DNA of 32,791 nucleotides from Pelagophyceae sp. CCMP2097 (GCA_026770575.1 MU657172.1:608391-641181), one strand, 5' to 3'. Shown: positions 10,986 to 20,100, counted from the stretch's first letter. Program-made: numbers and translations. The notes: generated by a model not told the origin, from the sequence alone.

Positions 10986-11361
10986 GGTCTTATCTTGCCG
11001 TCGAGCGGACTTCTAACGCCACCTCTATCTTCGGCGATATCGGGTTGGGCAACACCGTGCACTGTGAAACAAGGAGACAGAGTCGCCGGACAGAATAAGC
11101 GAAAATACAAGGCTCATTGAGCCTTAAGGTAATTTATAAATTCCTTTTCGGGTACTTATTGAGATATTGTGACGATTTGATAACGAACGATGGGGCATTC
11201 TATAGGAATCTTTTTAGATGATTGCGCTCGCAACCGCTCTGGAAGTCGGTGGCATGGCGTTGGCAACGCACAGGCCCATCTTCTTGGCTCTATAGAGGCA
11301 CGTATTGGCTTTTTATACGAAGCACCCACACGGGAATGACAAGCCTCTTGATAAAATGTCA
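10986..11361. other. Intergenic stretch, no gene identified
   Basis: No coding signal was recognised. A short palindrome AAGGCTCATTGAGCCTT lies at about 11109-11125. The sequence TACTTATTGAGATATT near 11153 resembles part of the small inverted-repeat element at 20.6-20.9 kb. Confidence 0.35.
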
Positions 11362-11440
11362 GAACGGTGTATACTCAAGGTTGATTCCGGCTAGAGAAGG
11401 CTCATGGCTACCTCCTACCGCAATTGAGTATACACCGTTC
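11362..11440. repeat. Perfect 17-bp hairpin with 45-base loop
   Basis: GAACGGTGTATACTCAA at 11362-11378 is exactly complementary to 11424-11440. The intervening 45 bases include a weak internal pairing. No gene or element end coincides with it, so its role is unknown. It could be the remnant of a fold-back element or a structured RNA. Confidence 0.7.
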
Positions 11441-11666
11441 GGCGATTTGACCGAGTTACGACCATAGCCGCCTTGGTGGTCTTGTAGGGGCGCGCAGTGC
11501 CCCTAGAGCAAATATTTGGGGGCTGCGCAGAGACCAGACACGAGGCCGTACGATGGCACCGAAATCAGCTCCATAGCTTCTACTGTCAGCGCAAGCAAGG
11601 CGCCCCAAGTTGCATATTTTAATGTGCGAGGTCAATGTATTTATGGCTTATTCTGACCGATAGCTA

Positions 11667-12393
11667 TATATATGTGGCTGGGAACAGTAGAATACAACGC
11701 TTATGAGGCAACGGAACAATTTGACTTAGCGACTGTTTCGCATAGAGGAGCTCGAACGGCGGCGTCCGCGCCCTCAAACTCGTCGCCGCCGTTGAGATGT
11801 GCCCAAGATACGGGCTGGGGACAGTAGGAATGTAGGTTGAAAAAACTTCGCATGTAGGCTCCTGGAGCAATGAGGGCGCGTGCGCGCGCGCCGGGCACTC
11901 GGCCGGTCGCCGTGGTTGTGCGAGGAGCGTGGCGCGGCGATCCGCGCGTGCGACGCGCCCGCGCTGCTGCGGCACCGGCCGCGACGAGTCGAGCTTTCGA
12001 CTGCCGCGCGTCGCAGCGCTTCGTGGTGGCCTTGCGCGCCGCTGGCGGCGCCGGCTGCGCGGCGCCGGCAATGGCCGCGGCAGCGAGCCATGGGGCTCTC
12101 GCCATGGCCGCCGCGCCGGCGGGCGGGTCGGCGTGCGCTGCGAATGCGCTCGCGCGAAAACGTCGTAGTCGCCTTGGTCGAGAATGCCTTAATCTCGGAG
12201 CGCTTTCAGCTCGCGCAGCTGGTTGTAACCCCAGGCGTGAGCGCCACCGACAGCGCCGCCATCGCGACAGCCTCCGCGGATCCGGGGCCGCCCCCGTCGC
12301 TCGATTTGGAGGCGCCAACATTCAAACTCGATTATCTCGAAATCACCCCTCGCCACTAAGCGCTGCATTCTACTGTTCCCAGCCACATATATA
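11667..12393. mobile_element. 0.73-kb element with 37-bp terminal inverted repeats
   Basis: The left end at 11667-11703 reads TATATATGTGGCTGGGAACA then GTAGAATACAACGCTTA. The right end at 12357-12393 is its inverted copy with two mismatches. A third, diverged piece of the end (GGGCTGGGGACAGTAGGAAT) lies inside at about 11813. The interior is GC-rich, unlike the ends. TA-rich flanks make the target duplication ambiguous. It may be a non-autonomous DNA transposon that carries a captured host fragment. Confidence 0.7.
11880..12359 (+). CDS. Possible ORF inside the inverted-repeat element, unknown function
   Basis: The frame encodes 159 aa and stops within the right terminal repeat. The first 90 residues are Arg/Ala-rich and look composition-driven. 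The last 70 or so are more protein-like, with ENVVVALVENALISERFQL followed by a Pro/Asp-rich tail. An internal start or an upstream exon is possible. I do not recognise a family. The start codon shown is the first in the frame and is not otherwise supported. Confidence 0.25.
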   Translation: MRARRALGRSPWLCEERGAAIRACDAPALLRHRPRRVELSTAARRSASWWPCAPLAAPAARRRQWPRQRAMGLSPWPPRRRAGRRALRMRSRENVVVALVENALISERFQLAQLVVTPGVSATDSAAIATASADPGPPPSLDLEAPTFKLDYLEITPRH

Positions 12394-12787
12394 GTGCTTC
12401 ACAGTGCCGTGACAGTTCCCCAGTTCCTGTGCTACCCTCGCGCTCCTCCGGCGCCTCTCGTCGGATCCATGGCGCCGGGGAAACACTCGAAGGCTGCCGA
12501 GAAGGCGAAGAAGCAGACGCAGCAGGCCAATCATGTCACGCACATGCTTCGAATCAAGCGCCGGAAATGAAAGAAAGCGCCGTCGGCGCACCGTCGGTGC
12601 AAAGGAAAACGACGGCGCGGTGCTTTACACCACGGTCCTTGAACATCCATGTAGTGCAACTCCGTGACGTCGCATTCCTGCATCTTCTTACAATCGACAC
12701 CTTGAGTGCCCCCGAGTGCCTGCAGTCCCTCTTTGTCAACTCTATCACTCCGCTTCTCACATCCTCATCTATTGGTCGACGAAACTG
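12394..12787. other. Intergenic stretch with one short basic ORF
   Basis: Apart from the small ORF at 12469-12570, no gene is supported. The region lies between the inverted-repeat element and a protein-like open frame and could hold the upstream exons or leader of that frame. Confidence 0.35.
12469..12570 (+). CDS. Short basic peptide ORF, 33 aa
   Basis: An ATG at 12469 opens a 33-residue, Lys-rich frame beginning MAPGKHSKAAEKAKKQTQQ and ending LRIKRRK before TGA. The composition is that of a charged helix or nuclear-type basic tail. It may be a first exon of the open frame starting at 12788 rather than a separate gene. No splice donor was clear. Confidence 0.2.
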   Translation: MAPGKHSKAAEKAKKQTQQANHVTHMLRIKRRK

Positions 12788-13222
12788 ATGAAAGCGATCA
12801 ACAAAGGCACGTGCCGCCGGGCCGTCGAAGCGCGCGAAAAGGTCCGCTTTTACGCATTACTCGGAGACGGTGTGTTTGAGCGACAAGCGCAGCGCGTCTT
12901 GCGCCACCGCGAGCTGTGGTTGAAGGAGTACAAGGACATGCTGAAGGCCTCCGCGCTCTGGTGGGCGCAGAACTTCCGCGGCTCGTTTGACGTCACGTGG
13001 GTCGACTTGGCCGTGCTGCACAAAGAACGCGCCGACGAGGCAAAATGGAGCTGGTCGGGCCGGCCTTACATCCGCCGCAGATCCAAGTCGCGCCAGCCCG
13101 TCGCCTTAGCCGCCCCGCCGGGCGAGGCGTCCGTGTACGCGCTGGTTGTCCGCGGCTCTCCTGACGTCGCTTTGTTTGACGGCTACTTCTTTTTTTATAT
13201 CCTTTTGAATCTTTTTTGGTGA
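12788..13222 (+). pseudogene. Partial protein-coding exon, cut by a SINE-like insertion
   Basis: From ATG 12788 the frame reads like a genuine protein: KVRFYALLGDGVFERQAQRV, then LWLKEYKDMLKASALWWAQ, then an aromatic- and charge-balanced stretch. It runs to about position 13190, where the tail becomes T-rich sequence belonging to the SINE-like repeat (FFFYILLNLFW). The last dozen codons are therefore repeat-derived, and the gene is truncated or its exon is interrupted. I do not recognise the family; no catalytic motif stands out. Confidence 0.45.
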
Positions 13223-13420
13223 AGCGCAGCGGCGATGAGGGGGGTCCGTGGGGGCACCCCCCGGTAGCGAACGCGCGAAAGAGCTCGATATCCGATACTC
13301 ACTCTATAGACCAATAGGACGCGGGCACCCGTACATCCTGTGTTCCAAAAAAGGATAGGAATCCCGCAATTGCACGGTCCAGAATCCGATTCCCGTCGTC
13401 GGTAAAGTTGCTCCGGCGCA
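13190..13420 (+). repeat. tRNA-derived SINE-like element, copy 3
   Basis: This block repeats the module order of the 10.5-11.0 kb copies. It starts with a T-rich stretch, then GAAGCGCAGCGGCGATGAGG at about 13222, CACCCCCCGGTAGCGA, AACGCGCGAAAGAGC, GATATCCGATACTCAC and CACCCGTACATCCTGTG. It ends with a degraded B-box-like CCGATTCCCGTCGTCGG near 13387. Its insertion supplies the end of the open frame that precedes it. Confidence 0.65.
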
Positions 13421-13566
13421 CCCCCTGACCTCCCCTCCGTGCTCGGCGGCTGACAGTTGAAGGACACAGAGCCGCATCATTCTCCCATTCCAAAAACAAA
13501 TCCACCAGCCCCGAAGCCCGGCGACCGCTATCACGGCTGAAACAGCCGTGGCCCGCCCTCAGGAGG

Positions 13567-14774
13567 TAACTCGCCGATGTGTCGCGACACGCTGCGACAG
13601 TCGCCGACTGTCGCAGAGTTTCGCAGAGTTTCGCAAAGTTTCGCACCGGTGCCGCAGAGTGTCGCAAAGTGTCGCACCGGTGCCGCCTTTTGGAATCGGT
13701 TTGTTTAAAAGCCCACGTAGGATTCTAAAATAGCGCAATTGCAACTGTCTAAAGAACTTCGTACGTTGCCAGCTGCGGGAACCTGGCGACGCTGCGGCGG
13801 CGATCATCGACGGGCACCTCTCGTACCTTCGACTCGCAAGACGAGGTTGAACTGCTCTGCGCACGGCATCAGGTGAATGTACATGAAGAGCACGAAGAAG
13901 GCGACGAGGGACCCGGTGTACTTTTTGCCGCGACGATCACCCTTCCACTTCGAGTCGCATCGAATGTGCTCAAAATTCGCGCTGTAGCGATTCCGAAAGT
14001 ACGCGAGCAGCGCGCTCGGAAAGCCGGTGACCCCTTTGCACGAGCCGATTGCCATGTCGTCGAACACATACTGGGGGCTCAGCCAACTTCCCGGTTTTCA
14101 CTACGCGGGGAACCCATTTAAATTTTCGTAGTACGACTTCTGTGGGCGGGAAATATTTAGAAATTAATGGACTTTTTCAAAATTTCCTGCTCGTCACTCA
14201 ATATTTAAAATCCAGCGATTTCATGTGAAAATATTTTTTTTGGCTCCATTTCATGCGAAAATCAAGGTTATTGCATCCATTTTAGCTGGAATGAGCCCCA
14301 AGTCCACGATTTTCGGCGGGAGGCCGGGGATTTTTGGTGTTGAGGTTCAGCCTTCGGGATTTTCGTACTTGCTGATTTTCCCCTTTATTTTTTCCGACCT
14401 CGATTTTTGGCGCGGGGAATTGGCGATTCGGGAAAATGGCTGAGCCCCCCAGTAGTCAGGAACGTCGTAGAGCGACATTCAACACCGTTTCTCGAGAGTC
14501 GCCAGATCGTCAAATGAAGCCGTTTAACTTTCCGGAAATTAACGGAAGAAATTGCATTTCTTTTAAATACATGGCCGAGTATCGTGGAGTGTCGCACCGG
14601 TGCCACAGAGTGTCGCAGAGTGTCGCACCGGTGCCGCAGAGTGTCGAATCGGTGCCGTAGAGTGCCACACCGGTGCCGCAGAGTGTCGCAGATTGCCGCA
14701 GAGTGTCGCACAGTCGCCGACAGTCAACGACAGTCGGCGACTGTCGCAGCGTGTCACGACACTTCGGCGAGTTA
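13567..14774. mobile_element. 1.2-kb fold-back element with 47-bp terminal inverted repeats
   Basis: The ends at 13567-13613 and 14728-14774 are inverted copies matching at 45 of 47 positions (start TAACTCGCCGA). The TA at each outer end could be a TA target duplication. Inside each end lie arrays of GTGTCGCACCGGTGCCGCAG-type units, about 13614-13683 and 14588-14715, each unit with the palindrome GCACCGGTGC. The interior is AT-rich from 14110 to 14440. The shape is that of a fold-back or large MITE-like DNA transposon. No transposase motif is recognised. Confidence 0.8.
13804..14067 (-). CDS. 87-aa ORF inside the fold-back element, unknown function
   Basis: The frame begins MFDDMAIGSCKGVTGF, continues with FRNRYSANFEHIRCDSKW and a hydrophobic stretch GSLVAFFVLFMYIHLM, and ends in a basic tail. 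The balanced composition looks more like protein than the surrounding repeats. It could be a fragment of a captured host gene or of a transposon protein. Whether it is expressed is unknown, and splice variants were not resolved. Confidence 0.3.
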   Translation of the reverse strand: MFDDMAIGSCKGVTGFPSALLAYFRNRYSANFEHIRCDSKWKGDRRGKKYTGSLVAFFVLFMYIHLMPCAEQFNLVLRVEGTRGARR

Positions 14775-14953
14775 ACTGCACGGGCTAGAGGTCGCGACCG
14801 GCCTCCGTAAGTTGACTCTCCGTGGACGGGAGGAGCGCACATCACAGGATCGGCTATCTGGATGCCGCCGCAGTCCGGGGCCCGGCGCGGCTGAGCGCGA
14901 GTCGGCCGACAAGGGCGACAAAGACACTTCCCGGACCTCCGGGGAGGCCTCAC

Positions 14954-15024
14954 AAGGCTTATAAGAAGACCACTCGCAAGTCGTATAAGCAGACCACTCG
15001 GGAAGCGCGGCGCAGAGTCCCGCC
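14954..15024 (+). promoter_or_regulatory. Duplicated TATA-like promoter region of the dysferlin-domain gene
   Basis: Two direct copies of TATAAGnAGACCACTCG lie at about 14960 and 14985, 40 to 65 bases before the ATG at 15025. Each begins with a TATA-like TTATAAG or GTATAAG. The start codon context CCCGCCATGC is favourable. The duplication may give two start sites; this is inference from position only. Confidence 0.5.
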
Positions 15025-18000
15025 ATGCGTTCGTTCGCGGTCGTCGTGGCCCTTGCGCTGCTCGGCGCCGCGGCGAAGCAGCCGGCTGCTGAAAGGCCCT
15101 CGGCGCAGCCCAAGGCGGCCGCCCAGCCGGGTTTGGTCGAAGTCTTCGAGCTCCAGGTCCGCGCCTCCGCCGCGACCAAGGGCCAGCGAAGCGCTTGGGC
15201 GCACTCGGTGCGTTTGATTGATGCTGTCTTCGCGTGCGCCTTTGGTCGTGGCCGCGCGCTTCTTTGCCCCACTCTGTGCGGACTTCATTTCGAATAGGCC
15301 TCGGTCGACGCTTTTGGCGCCGACGTGCCGCCGGCGCTGCGCGACGCGGCCCCCGCGGGTTGCGTCTGGGCCACGGAGTGGATACTCGACCGCTCCGGAG
15401 CCTGTGACGGAGACGGCTGGTCGTACGCGCACGCCGCGCAAGACCTCGGCACTCCGCCGCGCCAGTCGGAAAACGAGGACCGGCGCCTCAGAGGTACGCC
15501 AGAGACTCCAGGTTATAGCCGTCGTGAAGCGCTTTCAGCCGGAAGACGCCGAAGCGCCTTGAGCCGGAAAGCCGACTAGGCACCGACGACTCGCACGCCC
15601 GCCGCGACAAGGTGGACAAGGTCCGTCTTCCGGGCGCGTGCCTCTTTGCGGACGGTCGACTTAGGTTCGCCGAAGAAGGTGGATCCGCGTCGTGGCGCCG
15701 GTCGCACCCGGCGCGGCGCCCGCGCCCGCGGTGCCGTCGGGCTTCGGCCACCTCACGAGCGGCGCGCTGCACCCGAGGCTGGCGCACGTGGCCAGGGGGC
15801 GGTCGCTTGCGGGTGCGGTTCTACGCTCCAAAGGCCTTTTTGCGCTCCGACGCTCGAAAGAACGACGCTCGAAAAGACGCTTCGCGGAGCACGAACGGGG
15901 CCCGGGGGCGACGTTGCGTGCGTCCTTTGACGTTGCGGTAGGGTCTGCGGCGCGCGCGGTGCGCGAGGATTTTACGTTTCGAGGCTTCGGCCTCGGCGTG
16001 CGGACCCGCGTCGACCAGAAAAAACGGACCTGAGAAAACCCGAACCGTCACGAAGGACAGCCGCAATCCAGAAGTGATTTATGTCCGGGGCGTGGCCTTA
16101 GCGAGTTCCAAAGCACGCTCTTTAGGTGACGCGCGCGGCGTTGGGCGCCCCGATCGGCTCGTCTGCGGGCGCCGTCCTGCAGATCCCCCTCTCGCCAAAC
16201 TTTGCCAGCTGGGACCGGCGCGCATTTTTGCCCATGGCCCGGACCAGCGTCGGGGCGAGTGTGGCGGCGACGTGGTCCGTGTGCCGGGGACGCTCCGAAG
16301 TCGAAAACCCGGACGGCGACGAGGCACGGACCGTTGTGGGCGGCATCGCAGAGGCTGAATGAACGCCGGGGAAGTGCGTGCAGCCGTGCGGCGGACGCGT
16401 TTTAGAGTCGCAAAGCGCCGCCGCAAAATGCCCTGAATAGGTATCTGCAATGATCGTCACGTACCCGGCCAACATCTTCGAGCAGTGTGGCACCGCGGCG
16501 CGCTTTCACGGCGACGCCGCGCCAACGAACGTGGCCGTGATACTCTCGGTACGTCGGCCTCGAGGGCCCGAAAAGGGCTCCCGGACGCGCGGGCCCTGGG
16601 TCCCGAGATGGGCCCGGGGTGCGAGACCGTCGACGGTCCCCTGGACTCCTTTGTGGCGACTCCGCATGCGGGCCGTACAAAGGCGTGGGGCCGGAGGATA
16701 TCTAGACCCGAGACTGCCTAAACGGCCAAGTACTGGACCCCTCATGCGGTCCCAGAAGCGGATCTCGCATGCGAATCCTATCTGCAAACCTCATCTGTGG
16801 CCTTGAGAAAGGTGCTCTCTGTGGACTCCACCTGAGCCGCCGTGTGTGACGTTGGATTCTGGGATTGTCTCATGTGGGCTCACGGGATCCCGTATGGGAT
16901 GCCAGCCCATGGGTGCATGACCATCCTTTCCCGGGTTATTGATTAGCCCTCCGGACGGGCTCCTGCAAGGCCTCTTTGGCGGTCACTTGCCCGGCCTCTG
17001 TTCACTTGCCCGGCCTCTCACGGTTCCCTGCACGGCCTCCGCACGATCCCTTGCAAGGCCCCTCGAAAAGGGCCCGTGCAAGAGGGCCCGTGCAAGAGAC
17101 CTCTGGAGGGTCCGTTCCAAGACCCTTTCTTATCACTCCTCGCGCTCGTAAGGCTCCTCGTACGGACCTGTGCACGTATGGGTCAGCCGTATTGGATTCA
17201 ACCGACCCGATGCGGGCTCGTGGGATCCCATGCTGCGGCTCAGCATGTGGCCCCGAGAAAGACCCCTCTCTGTATCCCCTCTCTGCGCCCCCCGTCCGGA
17301 GGAGGCCGCGCGGCTCCCGTCGGCAACGGACGAAACAGCAGGTTTCGTACCCTCTTGTACCCTCTCATACCCAGGTTTCGTATCCTCTCGAGGTGCTCCG
17401 CGACGGCTTGCTGAGTTTGCGGCTCCGGAGGCGCGGCGAGAAAAAACCGTTCACCGTCAAGCTCGGTGCCACGTCCGTGCAGCGCGTCGGGTTCTCGCTG
17501 TCGACGACGGTGTCGCCGGGGGGCGTCGGCGCCGTGGAACCCGCGTCTTCGATGATCGGCGGACCCGACGATGCTTCGATGAAACGTCATCCACCTCGTC
17601 GCGCGGCACGACGGGAGTCGTGGGGACAGAGATCCAATGCCGGGGTATGACGCGCGGCCGTCAGACGCGCTCTGACCGGGTCGCGGACCGTTCCCGGTCG
17701 CGGACCAGCTTGCTGTCGGGATGCCGATGCGTATCGCTCTAGGTCATGATCCGGCCGTGGTTCATGTACGCGCCCGGCCTGCGCCTCGTCGCGGATTTGG
17801 TCATTTATTTGCTTTCGCGGGCGCTCGCCGCGGTCCAAAGACGCATCGCCGAAGCCACGGCTGACGCGCCGCTAAAACTCGCCGCGCCCGAAGACGCCGC
17901 AGACTCCAACGACGCGGCGCGCTCCAAAGACGACGCACCGCTCGAATTCGAGGCGGCCGTGGCATCGAAAGACAAATTCAACGCGAAAGAAGACGGCGAT

Positions 18001-18330
18001 AAAGGAAAGAGCGACGCGCGGCGGCCCGGAGGCGAAAAGAAGCGAAAAAGAGGCGACAAATCGCGCGAAGCTCACGCGCAGCCGTCGCGGGGGCCATCCA
18101 AGGACGAACTCGACGAGTTTTGCGAAGACACGCTCCTCGCCAACGCCAACGCAACCACAGCAGAGCCCTCGGCAGCGCGGCGGCGCGGCGACGCGCCCGT
18201 CGCGTGCGTCGCCCCTCGGGCTCGCCGAGCGGCGTGTCTCCGCGTGCTCGAGGCCGCGCAGAGGCGTCGCGGAGCAGACTTGCTTGAGGGGAACCCGAGA
18301 CGGCTTTTGAGCCGCCGACTCGCATTGTAG
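15025..18330 (+). CDS. Dysferlin-domain (DysF) membrane protein, 9 exons
   Basis: My exon model is 15025-15207, 15298-15493, 15580-15620, 15665-15812, 15942-15997, 16126-16278, 16441-16548, 17375-17644 and 17743-18330. All phases agree, giving about 580 aa. Residues 1-18 (MRSFAVVVALALLGAAAK) look like a signal peptide. A DysF domain follows: VEVFELQVR (DysFN-like), CVWATEWILD with Trp85/Trp89, DGDGWSYA (98-105), and the diagnostic VRRRRWIR (141-148) formed exactly across junction 3. Near 397-415 is one likely membrane segment (LRLVADLVIYLLSRALAAV). The C-terminal 150 residues are Lys/Asp/Ala-rich and disordered. DysF proteins include peroxisomal-ER Pex30-type proteins, TECPR1 and dysferlin; the specific role here is open. 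Exon 8's end is the least certain boundary. Intron 7 (16549-17374) is filled with repeats. Confidence 0.85.
16549..17374 (+). repeat. Intron 7 of the DysF gene: introner-like repeat array
   Basis: The leading block at about 16830-16915 (GAGCCGCC, GACGTTGGAT, GGCTCACGGGATCCCGTA, CCAGCCCATGGGTGC) matches the TruA intron. An array around CTTGCAAGGCC and GGCCCGTGCAAGAG follows at about 16960-17110. The closing block at about 17165-17250 (GTCAGCCGTATTGGATTCAA, GGGCTCGTGGGATCCC) also matches. The 3' splice site region is itself duplicated: CAGGTTTCGTA occurs at 17339 and 17372, 33 bases apart; the second gives the modelled exon start. Confidence 0.74.
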
Positions 18331-19080
18331 ACCGCCACACGATGTCACCGCCGCACGCAGGCTCCGCATCGCATCCGGCGCGCTCAGCGTGCGTCCGCGG
18401 GCGACAGCGTGGGAGACGTCGCAACTCGTCGAGAGGGAGGCGCCTTTCCTGAAACGCCATGCTTCTTTACGGTGACGCCCGGCAGTGACCTTCTCAAAGA
18501 CGGCGATGATCCGTCGCACGCAGGAATCGCTGCGGACGCTCAAAGCGTGGTGCGGCGGCGACGTCTGCGATGCCGGGAAAACGCTGACCGTTGATGTCAC
18601 GGCCCGGCGAAAACACCGTCGATGTCCCGGACCAGCGAAATGCCGTCGTGAGCGAGGGAGCGACTGCGGGCAAGGATCGAACTGCCCGCCAGACGCGGCA
18701 ACGCGAACCGAGCGCCGTGCAACCACGCTCTCCCGGACCCTCGCACTCTAGAAGGTACTGACAAATCCAGTCTAGGTGCGGTGGCAAAACTTCGACCCTC
18801 GGCTACAGTTTCCTCCCGTTCGAGTCCCACTCCCTCGCCTACGACCAGCGCGGCCGGCCCGCGGCGCCGCCGTTTCGACCCTGGCGAGGGTCAGTCGTTT
18901 TCAGCGTGCGGCCGTTTTTCCCGTTTCACCCAGGGAAATACTAAAAAGTTCACCTCAGAGGAAAGACTACATGTACAACAAGATCGCATCATGAAAAGGG
19001 TCTGCGTTGGGGCTGTGAACGGCAGTTGTTTAGCTACGATAATCTGAGCGAGTGCACAGCGTCGGTCGAAAGCCTGCAGA
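18331..19080. other. Downstream of the DysF gene, no gene identified
   Basis: The region must include the 3' UTR of the DysF gene. A T-arm-like GGGCAGTTCGATCCTTGCCC occurs on the minus strand near 18670-18690, but no tRNA can be folded around it. Open frames up to 88 aa exist (for example 18781-19047), with no recognisable domain. Confidence 0.35.
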
Positions 19081-19146
19081 TTTGCACCTGCCTGCTATGA
19101 TATGTTCGTCGACGGGTGCCCAGCAACTCATAGCAGGCAGATGAAA
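19081..19146 (+). repeat. Structured hairpin repeat, copy 1
   Basis: TTTGCACCTGCCTGCTATGA (19081-19100) pairs with TCATAGCAGGCAGATGAAA (19128-19146), including 13 consecutive pairs. The 27-base loop begins TATGTTCGTCGACGGG and ends CAGCAAC, and it is nearly identical in copy 2. A second small hairpin, CCCTATCGAGG, follows. It could be a structural RNA element or a mobile-element end. Confidence 0.7.
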
Positions 19147-19233
19147 CCCTATCGAGGTTTTGCGCCCGGAAAAGACTTGTAAACAGTCGAAACAGACACA
19201 GGGCGCTCACACGGCAGCTCTAAAGGCGGTAAA

Positions 19234-19301
19234 TTTGCACCTGCATGTTATGATATGTTCGTCGACGGGCGTTCAGCAACTCATTTAACAGGCAGGTGCA
19301 A
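19234..19301 (+). repeat. Structured hairpin repeat, copy 2
   Basis: TTTGCACCTGCATGTTATGA (19234-19253) pairs with TCATTTAACAGGCAGGTGCA (19281-19300). The loop matches copy 1 in all but a few positions. Compared with copy 1, a C in the left arm is T and the opposing G in the right arm is A, so pairing is kept. It is followed by AACCCTTTCGAGGGTT, a stem closed by a TTCG loop. Confidence 0.7.
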
Positions 19302-19416
19302 CCCTTTCGAGGGTTTATGTCCGCGCCGAAACGACGTGTGAGCTCGGTAAGGGCCTAAACCAGGGTTTTATCAAGCCCTATTCTCTTAGCGTCATTTCTC
19401 TGAGTGGCCGATTCTC

Positions 19417-19417
19417 T

Positions 19418-19448
<31 letters not shown>
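19417..19448 (+). repeat. (CTTG)n microsatellite
   Basis: About eight uninterrupted units of CTTG. No gene overlaps it. Confidence 0.9.
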
Positions 19449-19449
<1 letters not shown>

Positions 19450-20100
19450 TAATCCACCCTGGGTGGGGCTGTTTCTCGAAACGATCGTGGCAACCCCGGC
19501 GTAGCAACTTGAATGTACGTTACATTATTGGTCAAATTAAATCCAGCGCCCCTCTTTGACAATTATTATTGTACCCTCTTTAACAAAACAAGTCGTAAAA
19601 AAGGGAGGGGCAAGTTAAGTCCTTTTCGATGTTTTTCTGATTTATTTTGACTAGATTTTCGCCCGCGACGCCGGTTCGCGCGGTCAGATCGCAAATCCCC
19701 CGGGGGCATCCTCAAGTGGCCCCGTCCGGTGGCAGCACCCCCCCAATCAGCCCGATCCGACAACAGCGTCCCCCGCGTCATGTTTATTTATTGCCCTTTT
19801 TGATTCTCTGTCAGCCCATGCTAAAATGGACTTCATTTTGTCGATACTTTCATTTATTGTTTCTTGTTTAAAACCTATCAAATTCGTGCTAATATTACAT
19901 TACATTAACCCCCCCTCCTTGCGTCGCATCGGACCCCCGCCGATGCGGCCGCCTCGAGTGCTGCGACCGCCACATGAAGTGAGAAGGAGCCTCGAGAGGG
20001 ACTTGAAGTCCTTCTATACCGCAGGCCCGCGTCCTCGTCGGGCGCGTCCTATCCGCCAGGTATACTCGGTGTCCTCTTTGGAGCTCCCTTTGTCACTGCT
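19449..20100. other. Intergenic repeat-rich stretch
   Basis: No gene is supported. Around 19650-19710 the sequence CGGTCAGATCGCAAATCCC and neighbours resemble 22135-22180 (GGTCGGATCGCAAATCCC), so part of this stretch belongs to a dispersed repeat family. From 19780 to 19910 it is AT-rich. Confidence 0.4.

Noticed and set aside
12781..12830. Possible hammerhead ribozyme at CTGATGAAAGCG
   Set aside because: The CTGATGA core is present but the following stem and GAAA element are missing.
13567..14774. CRISPR-like array from the regularly spaced GCACCGGTGC units
   Set aside because: The spacers are themselves repeats, the units are subterminal to inverted ends, and the DNA is eukaryotic.
18655..18700. 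Possible minus-strand tRNA around GGGCAGTTCGATCCTTGCCC
   Set aside because: The T-arm-like hairpin is present, but no matching acceptor, D arm or anticodon arm could be placed.
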